A stretch of 64,000 bases of DNA. Origin: Actinomyces lilanjuaniae. GTDB lineage: Bacteria; Actinomycetota; Actinomycetes; Actinomycetales; Actinomycetaceae. Below are positions 9,108 to 15,838 of the stretch, piece by piece. The notes under the pieces are model-generated. The model saw nothing but the letters and a program-made list of their open reading frames with translations, made no database searches and was not told the origin of the DNA. How positions within the stretch are numbered: position 1 is the first letter of the stretch; every line of letters starts with the position of its first letter. The stretch lies in contig NZ_CP032514.1 in assembly GCF_003606385.1 (NCBI RefSeq), forward strand, positions 806,001 to 870,000. The letters are read 5' to 3'. The translations under genes were made by a program, and so were the position numbers.

Positions 9108-9283
9108 GGGGACTCCCTGGGTCAGTTGGGTTGGTTGTATGGCAGAGGCAGGCTACCGGGAGAGCCGTAGCTGCCCTATCCTCCTGGATGTGGATCCCAC
9201 CTCAGCCGGTCCCCCGTCAGCAGGCCCCGGCCAGTCGACAGGCAGGTGGTCGGCGGCTGGCCGGCAGGCCGTCGGTCAGCTCG

Positions 9284-10138
9284 TCAGTCGGTCAGCGTGC
9301 CCAGGTACTGCGTGGCAGCCGGGTGCAGAAGCGTGTTGGAGGCCAGGGCGCTGCCCCCGAAGGGGCCGGCCTGCCCCTCCAGCGAGGTGAAGGTGCCCCC
9401 GGCCTCGGTGACGATTGGGACCAGGGCGGCCATGTCGTAGAGCTCCAGCTCCGGCTCGGCGGCCAGGTCCACTGCTCCCTCGGCCAGCAGCATGTAGGAC
9501 CAGAAGTCCCCGTAGGCGCGGCTGCGCCAGCAGGACTGGATAAGCGCCAGCATGCCACGCAGGCGCCCGGTGCCGGCCCACCCGGACAGGGAGGAGTAGG
9601 ACAGGGAGGCGTCCGTGAGCTCGGCGACCCGCGAGACCTGGAGACGGCGCGCCGAGCTCAGGGACCGGCCGGTCCAGGCGCCCCCGTCCGTCGTGGCCCA
9701 CCAGCGTCGGCCCAGTGCCGGCGCCGACACCAGTCCGACGACGACCTGTCCCTCCTCCACCAGCGCGATCAGCGTGGCCCACACCGGTACCCCGCGCACA
9801 AAGTTCTTGGTCCCGTCGATCGGGTCCACCACCCACTGGCGCGCCGTACTGCCGGTACTGCCGGTACTGCCCGTGGTCGGCATCTCCTCGCCCAGGACCG
9901 AGTCGCGCCCGCGGGCACGTGACAGCCGTTCGCGGATGGCGCGCTCCGCCTCGCGGTCGGCCTCGGTCACCGGGGTCAGGTCGGGTTTTGTCTCGACGGT
10001 GAAATCACGAGCATCGAAGCGTGCCTGGGTCAGCCGGTCCACCTGGTCGGTGATCGTGTGAGCCAGGCGCAGGTCGTCACGCCAGCGGCGCCTGGTCTCC
10101 GGGGACGCGGGACGTGAGGTGGCGGAGGTCTCGCTCAT
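9284..10138 (-). CDS. hisN: Histidinol-phosphatase, inositol-monophosphatase family
   Basis: The 284-residue product has the IMPase-fold metal motifs GEE (83-85) and WVVDPIDGTKNF (102-113), and a C-terminal YDMAALVPIVTEAGG segment (around residue 238) holding the third metal aspartate. Actinobacterial members of this clade are the HisN histidinol-phosphate phosphatases of histidine biosynthesis, hence the call; activity on inositol phosphate cannot be separated by sequence alone. Between GEE and the DPIDGT motif lies a short Gly-Ser-Thr repeat encoded by a 9-bp tandem repeat (9846-9872), probably a surface loop. It is monocistronic as far as the sequence shows. Confidence 0.85.
   Translation of the reverse strand: MSETSATSRPASPETRRRWRDDLRLAHTITDQVDRLTQARFDARDFTVETKPDLTPVTEADREAERAIRERLSRARGRDSVLGEEMPTTGSTGSTGSTARQWVVDPIDGTKNFVRGVPVWATLIALVEEGQVVVGLVSAPALGRRWWATTDGGAWTGRSLSSARRLQVSRVAELTDASLSYSSLSGWAGTGRLRGMLALIQSCWRSRAYGDFWSYMLLAEGAVDLAAEPELELYDMAALVPIVTEAGGTFTSLEGQAGPFGGSALASNTLLHPAATQYLGTLTD
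9846..9872 (-). repeat. 9-bp tandem repeat inside hisN
   Basis: Three near-identical copies of a 9-base unit (GTACTGCCG on the plus strand) encode Gly-Ser-Thr triplets between two metal-binding motifs. The repeat is in frame, so copy-number changes would only lengthen a loop. Confidence 0.7.
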
Positions 10139-10458
10139 GACACCACGGTAGCGGCTCAGCGGACGCTCGCCAGGGTCCTCGCTGGTGCTCGTCGGCTCGT
10201 GGCGTGATGTCGCGGGCGTCGGCGCGGGCTGTTTGCAGGCCCTCCACTATTTGTGAATACCCGCAAACTATTGTTGTCTGGCTCGTTGTTTAAGACGGGG
10301 CTGTCGGGTGGTGCAGCGGCACGGAAAGTGTCGTGTCCACGATAACGTGTGCGTAAGAGCGGGCGGTAGAAGAAGAGGGTGCGAGATCGGGTCTGCTGCT
10401 GGTGCCTGGTCGGGCGTGGCTGGACGCGTAGGAGATAGGCGGAGCCCGGGGATTCGAT
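10139..10458. other. 320 bp divergent intergenic region between hisN and the TetR gene
   Basis: No coding sequence was recognised. This is one of the more AT-rich stretches of the window (around 10231-10295). It contains a spaced inverted repeat, GTTTGC 10231-10236 and GCAAAC 10263-10268. It should hold the hisN promoter on the minus strand and upstream elements of the TetR gene, but no element is convincing enough to place. Confidence 0.4.
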
Positions 10459-10488
10459 TTGGCATTCGTGTTACGCCATCGTTACTGT
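10459..10488 (+). promoter_or_regulatory. Putative promoter giving a near-leaderless TetR mRNA
   Basis: TTGGCA at 10459-10464 and TACTGT at 10483-10488 are 18 bases apart. ATG 10489 abuts the -10 and ATG 10495 lies 6 bases after it, so transcription would begin at or next to the start codon. No Shine-Dalgarno is visible, consistent with a leaderless message starting at 10495. Confidence 0.35.
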
Positions 10489-11309
10489 ATGCGTATGACA
10501 CACCATGCGGGGAACAGCGAGCCCGTAGGCGGGTTCACGCGGGACGATGTCGTCGCTGCCGCGCTGGACATAGGGATCGACACCTTCACCCTAGGAAAGG
10601 TGGCCAGGCGTCTCGGGGTGCGTCCAAGTGACCTCAGGCGCGCGGTCAGCTCGCGGGAGGACCTGGTGAGCGCCTGCCTGGAGCGGGTCACCTCGGATCT
10701 GCGCCTGCCCCGGGCCGGCCTGGCCTGGCCTGACTACCTCCGCCACCTGGCGGACGCGCTGTGGGCGGTCTTGGAGCGGCACCCGGGCCTGGACCACACG
10801 CTTGTCGACCTGCCCTGGGCCTACCTTCCGTTTGTCCCGGTGGCAAAGAAGTCCCACGCGGCGCTGGTGGCCGGGGGGCTGGGTCCTCACGAGGCCTACC
10901 TTGGCCTGGACTACCTAGTCGCCACCGTGCTGACGGCGCACCGGCGCGCCTCGGCGATGCGTGCCCCGGTGGAGGACGTCGCCGGAGCCCAGGAGGGGCT
11001 GCGCGGGGTCGACGTCGCCACTAGGATGTGGGACGAGCGCTTCGGCCAGCCTGGCGCCTCCTTCGGCACGGAGGTGCGCGACTCCTCCTCGCCGGGCGGC
11101 GGGGCGACACGGACGTCCCTCTACGTCCGGAGGACTCCTGGCTGGAGGGCGGCGCTCTCCAGGACCAGGTGGAGGTCCTCATCGAGGGGTTGCGCGCGCT
11201 CGGGCAGGTGACGGCGGGCGCGTCCGCCGCGACCACCCACTCGGGGCGTCCTCCCGCGGCTACTCCACCCAGCAGACCCAGCAGACCCGAGGAACGGAGA
11301 ACCCTGTGA
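10489..11309 (+). CDS. TetR/AcrR-family transcriptional regulator (C-terminal frameshift at 11101-11104)
   Basis: The N-terminal HTH reads FTRDDVVAAALDIG, then FTLGKVARRLGVRPSDLRRA and SREDLVSA, the usual TetR three-helix layout. It is followed by an all-helical ligand domain (YLRHLADALWAVLERHPGL). As written, the first frame ends at 11211 in an unlikely Arg/Ser tail. Adding one G to the GGGG run at 11101-11104 restores a normal TetR C-terminus (DSWLEGGALQDQVEVLIEGL) ending at TGA 11307-11309. There it overlaps the GTG of the oxidoreductase (11306). This coupling suggests that the regulator controls the downstream enzyme. ATG 10495 may be the true start. The ligand is unknown. Confidence 0.75.
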
Positions 11310-11851
11310 AAACCCTAGTTCTTGTCTTCCACCCCCACATGGAGAGCTCGCGGGTCAACAAGGCCCTGGCCGACAGGGCGGAGTCCGCCGGGGAGAACGT
11401 GACGGTGCGCTACGTCTACGACCTCTACCCGGACTTCAAGATCGACGTCGCCGCTGAGCAGGCTGCGCTGCAGGACGCCGACCGCATTGTCCTGCAGTTT
11501 CCCATGTACTGGTTCTCCAGCCCCGCGCTGCTCAAGCAGTGGGAGGACGACGTCCTCACCTACGGCTGGGCCTACGGGGAGGAGGGGACGGCTCTGCACG
11601 GAAAGGAGCTCCTGCTTGCCGTCAGCCCCGGTGGCAGCGCCTACGGGCGCGAGGCGGCCCACTCCTACACGCTTCACGAGCTTCTGCGCCCCTTCCAGGG
11701 CTCGGCGCGGGTCATCGGCACCAGGTACGCGGTTCCGTTCCTGACGGTGGGGGCGCTGGAGATCAGCGACGCAGCCCTGGCTCAGCGGGCCGAGGAGTAC
11801 GCCGCCACACTCGTGGCGGACCGGCTCCCGACGCTGGACACCTTCGGCTGA
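11306..11851 (+). CDS. NAD(P)H-dependent quinone-type oxidoreductase, flavodoxin-like fold (KefF/MdaB type)
   Basis: This 181-residue cytoplasmic FMN/FAD enzyme starts VKTLVLVFHPHMESSRVNKA, with the first strand and phosphate-binding loop of the flavodoxin fold. QFPMYWFSSPALLKQWEDD is the family's dimer/active-site signature, and LLLAVSPGGSAYG is the third loop. These proteins reduce quinones by two electrons and are often induced by electrophiles. GTG 11306 was chosen because it overlaps the repaired stop of the TetR gene and has a purine-rich AGGAACGGAG upstream. It ends before a clear hairpin at 11875-11915. An exact substrate cannot be assigned. Confidence 0.88.
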   Translation: MKTLVLVFHPHMESSRVNKALADRAESAGENVTVRYVYDLYPDFKIDVAAEQAALQDADRIVLQFPMYWFSSPALLKQWEDDVLTYGWAYGEEGTALHGKELLLAVSPGGSAYGREAAHSYTLHELLRPFQGSARVIGTRYAVPFLTVGALEISDAALAQRAEEYAATLVADRLPTLDTFG

Positions 11852-11874
11852 GGGTCGTCGTGGCAGTGGTGCCC

Positions 11875-11915
11875 AGCGCCCTGACGAGACGGGTTCCCTG
11901 CCTTGTCAGGGCGCT
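11875..11915 (+). terminator. Hairpin terminator after the TetR/oxidoreductase pair
   Basis: Perfect 11-base arms, AGCGCCCTGAC at 11875-11885 and GTCAGGGCGCT at 11905-11915, flank a 19-base loop, 23 bases after the stop codon. No U-tract. Confidence 0.6.
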
Positions 11916-12059
11916 CCTGTGTCCGCGCCTGCCCGGCTGTGCGACAGGTCGTGGGAAGTGCGGTGTCTCAGTAGGAGGAATTCGGCGGGACGCACTATAT
12001 TACGGCACAGTAACGTCATGGTGAGGTGGCCGGACCGGTCCACCGGAACAGGAGCAGCA

Positions 12060-13016
12060 ATGTGCAGCACACCGCGTTCGGAGACGCTTGGTGACCGCGT
12101 CGCAGGTGTTGTGGATCCGGGGGTCGAGGGCGTCTACGCCCGCCACCTTGACCACGTGGTCGACGCGGCAGACACTTTTCTCGGACCGTGGCACGGCTAC
12201 GACGCGCTCAGCGTTGTCACGGAGGTGGACGGCGACGGCTCGGCGCGTACTACGGTGGCCTTCCGCGGCGGGGAGGGCTGGCAGGACCCGGAGGAGGTCC
12301 GGGCCTGCCGGGGCCGGGGCAGGGAGGACATCACGCGCTTCCTGCAGGAGGTCAACGGGACTACCAGCCTTCTCCTGGCCTCCAGGCTCAGGTCGGCGGG
12401 AATGCTGCCCAACCGGGTGAGCAGCCTGGTCCTCTTCCGGCTGGGGTACCGTGAGTCGCAGTGGGACTATGGGCCCCTTCTGGATCCCGCGGACAGCGAG
12501 TACCAGAAGCGCAACTGGAGTCTGGAGGACAGGTGCCGTGTGGCTGACACCCTCTGGTCGGACTACCTGGAGGCGTGGTCCGGCTGGTGGCGGAGATTCC
12601 TGGACGGGGCCACCTGCTGCGAGGCCGTCACCTACGTGCATATGGGACGCGGCACCCACAATGCTACGACGCGCTTTATCTGTGATGACTACTGGGTCAT
12701 GAACCACAGTGAGGCCTACGCTCACCGCAGCAGTGGGGTGGAGGGCTCCGGAGAGATGGCTGGCTTCCAGGACCTCATGGAAGCCTCCTGGGACGTGGCC
12801 GACCAGCACGACCTGGGGGTGGTGCGCCGGGCGTTGGAGAACGTGGGGCGCGTGCCCTGCGACGTCGTCGTGCGCTACGACCCCGCGACCGGCAGCCTCA
12901 GCGAGGAGTGGCTGGCGCCGGACGGGGGCCTCAGCGGTGCCAGGATTGTCGGCTCGCGCTTTGAGCGGTGGCTGTCCGACCACGGCTACGTCCGGTATCA
13001 GGAGGGGTTGGCCTGA
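12060..13016 (+). CDS. Hypothetical protein, no recognised family
   Basis: This 318-residue protein starts at ATG 12060 with AGGAGC upstream. It is an acidic, Trp/Tyr-rich soluble protein without signal peptide or membrane segment. Features visible are an N-terminal helical stretch (VYARHLDHVVDAADTFLG), a CRGRGREDITRFLQEVNG motif, a Trp-rich centre (WSDYLEAWSGWWRRFL) with a CC pair, and RGTHNATTRFICDDYWVMN. I do not recognise a domain. The first half loosely resembles a toxin-immunity or SMI-like fold only in composition, which is not enough for a call. An upstream TATATT at 11996-12001 could be a -10 box. Neighbours give no functional hint. Terminators bracket it at 11875-11915 and 13051-13091, so it is its own transcription unit. 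Confidence 0.75.
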   Translation: MCSTPRSETLGDRVAGVVDPGVEGVYARHLDHVVDAADTFLGPWHGYDALSVVTEVDGDGSARTTVAFRGGEGWQDPEEVRACRGRGREDITRFLQEVNGTTSLLLASRLRSAGMLPNRVSSLVLFRLGYRESQWDYGPLLDPADSEYQKRNWSLEDRCRVADTLWSDYLEAWSGWWRRFLDGATCCEAVTYVHMGRGTHNATTRFICDDYWVMNHSEAYAHRSSGVEGSGEMAGFQDLMEASWDVADQHDLGVVRRALENVGRVPCDVVVRYDPATGSLSEEWLAPDGGLSGARIVGSRFERWLSDHGYVRYQEGLA

Positions 13017-13050
13017 GTGCCCCACGAGCGGTCTGCGTGCAGGGCAGAGG

Positions 13051-13091
13051 CGTGCCCCCGGCGTGCGTCCTCAGACGCCGCCGGGGGCACG
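13051..13091. terminator. Bidirectional hairpin terminator between convergent genes
   Basis: Perfect 13-base arms, CGTGCCCCCGGCG 13051-13063 and CGCCGGGGGCACG 13079-13091, flank a 15-base loop. The hairpin sits between the plus-strand hypothetical gene (ends 13016) and the minus-strand dehydrogenase (ends 13124). Confidence 0.7.
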
Positions 13092-13123
13092 GTCGCGGTT
13101 GTGGCTGTTGCCGGCGCCCAGGC

Positions 13124-14179
13124 TCAGGGCCGCAGGAGTACCTTGATAGCGCGGCGCTCGTCCATGGCCCGGTACCCCTCGGCGGCCTCCTCCAGGGGGA
13201 TGCGCATGGTGAAGACCTTGCCCGGGTTGATCTCGCCAGACAGGATGCGGTCGATGAGGTCGGGCAGGAAGCGGCGTACCGGGGCTGGCCCGCCTAGCAG
13301 GCTGACCTCGGCGAAGAACAGTTGCTCGCCGGGCAGTGCCACGCCGTGGGCCACGCCCACGTAGCCGACGTGCCCGCCGGGACGCGTGGAGGCGATCGCC
13401 TGCATCATGGACTCCTGGGTCCCCACAGCCTCGACCACGCCGTGGGCACCGTAGCCGCCGGTGAGCTCCTTGACCTTGGTGGCCCCTTCCTCGCCGCGCT
13501 CGGCGATGACGACGTCGGCGCCGAACTCACGAGCCAGCTCGGCGCGGTCCTCGTGGCGGGAGAAGGCGATGATCTTCTCCGCGCCCAGGGCCTTGGCGGC
13601 CAGGACCGCGCTCAGGCCCACGGCACCGTCGCCGACCACGGCGATGGTGCGGCCCGGCCCAGCGTTGGCGGCCACGGCTCCGAACCACCCGGTTCCCAGG
13701 ACGTCGGAGGCGGCTAGAAGGGAGGCGATGACGTCCTCGTCCTGGGGCCTGCCCCCGGGCACGGTCACCAGCGTCCCGTCGGCCAGGGGCACACGGGTGT
13801 ACTGGGCCTGGGTGTCGCCCATGAAGCCACCGTTGGCGCAACGAGACTGGAAGCCGTCGGCACAGATCTCGCAGGTGTTGTCGCTCAGGCAGAAGGAGCC
13901 CACGACGAAGTCGCCGACCTTGACGCTGCTGACGGCTGAGCCGGTCTCGACGACGGTGCCCACGTACTCGTGCCCCATGGGCCGGGGCTCGGTGACCTCG
14001 TCCACGCCGCGGTAGGGCCACAGGTCGGAGCCGCAGATGCAGGCTGCCTCCAGCCTGATGACGGCATCGGTGGGTTCCACGACGCGGGGGACCTCACGGT
14101 CCTCCACCCGCACGTCGCGGGTGCCGTGCATGACCACACCACGCATGGTGGTGGGAAGAGGCTGCTGTGTGGTGGTCAC
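13124..14179 (-). CDS. Zinc-dependent alcohol dehydrogenase (medium-chain reductase family)
   Basis: The product is 351 residues from GTG 14179, which has AAAGGAGT seven bases upstream; longer in-frame starts lack a binding site. The catalytic-zinc region is CICGSDLWPYRG followed by GHEYVG. A structural-zinc lobe follows with four cysteines (CLSDNTCEICADGFQSRC). The Rossmann motif VVGDGAVGLSAVLAAKALGA binds NAD(P). This is an MDR-superfamily oxidoreductase of the threonine/sorbitol/glutathione-independent type. The substrate is unknown; small alcohols or aldehydes are likely. The gene is monocistronic, with a hairpin downstream (13051-13091) and a long inverted repeat upstream (14366-14431). 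Confidence 0.88.
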   Translation of the reverse strand: MTTTQQPLPTTMRGVVMHGTRDVRVEDREVPRVVEPTDAVIRLEAACICGSDLWPYRGVDEVTEPRPMGHEYVGTVVETGSAVSSVKVGDFVVGSFCLSDNTCEICADGFQSRCANGGFMGDTQAQYTRVPLADGTLVTVPGGRPQDEDVIASLLAASDVLGTGWFGAVAANAGPGRTIAVVGDGAVGLSAVLAAKALGAEKIIAFSRHEDRAELAREFGADVVIAERGEEGATKVKELTGGYGAHGVVEAVGTQESMMQAIASTRPGGHVGYVGVAHGVALPGEQLFFAEVSLLGGPAPVRRFLPDLIDRILSGEINPGKVFTMRIPLEEAAEGYRAMDERRAIKVLLRP

Positions 14180-14365
14180 AAGGACTCCTTTCTTGACGGC
14201 TGGTCCCTGCTGCTCCTCCACCATAGACCCGCGCGGATGCCGGAGAAAGGCTCTGACAGGGCCTCCCGGCCCCGCGTGTCCGGGCCCCACCCTGGGTGCA
14301 CTAGTACCGCCGCCCGTACTGGGCACCTAGCACGCTACCTCCTACACGGCTTCCTTCTCATGGAC

Positions 14366-14431
14366 TCAGGCACCGGAAACGTCATAGGACAACACGGCAC
14401 CGTGTTGTCCTATGACGTTTCCGGTGCCTGA
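14366..14431. terminator. Perfect 32-bp inverted repeat, probable bidirectional terminator
   Basis: Arms 14366-14397 and 14400-14431 are perfectly complementary, with only CA between them. The RNA would form a very long hairpin with essentially no loop. It lies 31 bases after the moeZ stop (minus strand) and about 190 bases before the dehydrogenase start. There is no U-tract on either strand. Termination of the nar-mod-moe transcript is the simplest role; a recombination or protein-binding site is possible. Confidence 0.6.
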
Positions 14432-14461
14432 GGTGGGTTTACGCGATCCTTATCCCTATCC

Positions 14462-15825
14462 CTAGTGCCTCCTACGCTCCCTCCAGGCGCGCGCACCGCC
14501 TTCCAGGCTGGCCAGCCTGCCCGTGAAGCCAGCGGCCCGCAGCATCTCGACCGCCCTGGCAGAGCGGGTTCCGGCAGCGCACACCACCACCGTAAGCCGT
14601 TCGGTGTCAAGCTCGTCCATGTGCTCAACCACCTCATTCAGGGGGATGTGCCGGGCGCCCGGCAGGGGAGCGCCCGGAAGGGGCTCCATGACCGTCTCCA
14701 CCTCCTCACGCACGTCCAGGACGGTCACGGTCTCTCCCTGGCCACGGTGCTCCTCCAGCCACTCGGGCGTCACCGTGGGCACAGGCCGGGGTGCAGGCCC
14801 GGCAGGGGCGTGGGCGGCCTCCTACCTATGGCTGCGTGGGCTGCCGTGGACGGCGCGGCGGGCGGGGTACCAGGTACGGGGCAGGCTGGCTCGGGCTGGC
14901 CACCCGCCGGGCTAGCTAGCCTGGGCTGTGCAGAGCAGGCGGTAGGCGCGGACGTGGGGGAGGTAGCGGCCGGTGCCGAGGAGCTGTCCCCGCAGGTGGG
15001 GCACTGCGGGTTCCGCGACACCGGCACCTCCCGGATCTGCCCGCCCCAGGTGTCCACCACCAGGAGCCGCCCGATCAGCGGCCGGGCCCCGCCGACGACG
15101 AGCTTGAGGGCCTCGGCGGCCTGCATAGCCCCGATGATCCCCGGCAGCACGCCCAGGACGCCGGCCTCGGCGCAGGAGGGTACCGAGCCCGGTAGCGGGG
15201 GAGCCGGGTGCAGGCAGCGGTAGCAGGGGCCGTGGCGGGAGTCAAAGACCGCGACCTGCCCGTGGGAGCGCAGCACCGCCCCGTGCACCAGAGGCAGCCC
15301 GAGCATGGCGGCGGCGTCGTTGAGCACGTAGCGGGCGGCAAAGCTGTCCGTGCCGTCGATGACCACGTCCCACCCGCGCAGCACCTCCACGGCGTTGGAG
15401 GCGGTGACCCGCTCCCGGTAGGTGCGGACCTCCACATCAGGGTTGAGCGCGCAGAGAGCCTCGGCCGCCGAGTCCACCTTGAGACGGCCCACACCGGCGG
15501 TGGTGTGGATGACCTGGCGCTGGAGGTTGCTCACGTCGACCTTGTCGTCGTCCACCACCCCAGGTGCCCGGTCCCAGCCGCAGCCAGGTAGAGGGCCGCG
15601 GGCGAGCCCAGGCCCCGGCTCCTACCAGGAGGATCCTCGCGGCCCGGATGCGCTGCTGGCCTGCCACCCCGACCTCGGGGACCAGGGCGTTGCGGTGGTA
15701 ACGGACCAGCTCGTCGCGGCTCAGCGGTGCCAGCCGGTCGTCGCCGACCACCGGGGCCGCAGCGGTGGGGTGGTGGAGTCAGGCGGGCGAGCCGGTACGG
15801 ACAGCCGGTCGGGACTAGGGGTCAT
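14462..15825 (-). pseudogene. moeZ: Molybdopterin-synthase adenylyltransferase/sulfurtransferase MoeZ (ThiF + rhodanese), broken by four single-base deletions
   Basis: MoeZ adenylates the C-terminal GG of MoaD and delivers sulfur to it. ATG 15825 has AGGAG upstream and lies 13 bases after modBC. The ThiF part reads DELVRYHRNALVPEVGVAGQ, then the nucleotide loop AARILLVGAG, VDVSNLQRQVIH, the adenylation region and zinc cysteines (CYRCLHP, CPTCGD). An Ala/Pro linker joins it to a rhodanese domain (TVVVCAAGTRSARA, active Cys in CAAGTRS) ending at 14462. The frame changes at GGGG 15753-15756, CCCC 15613-15616, CCCC 15558-15561 and GGG 14812-14814 (plus strand); one extra base at each gives a continuous protein. 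Read literally, the last break leaves a stand-alone 106-residue rhodanese from 14782. With moaD, moaE and moeA nearby, a working gene is expected. Confidence 0.8.
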
Positions 15826-15838
15826 GGTTGTCTGCTCC

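Noticed and set aside
9108..9283. Hairpin-like GGCCTGC/CCGGCC repeats after hisN
   Set aside because: Arms are short and overlap each other; not distinct enough to call a terminator.
14462..14782. Stand-alone rhodanese gene
   Set aside because: One restored base joins it to the ThiF domain as MoeZ; no separate binding site is seen.
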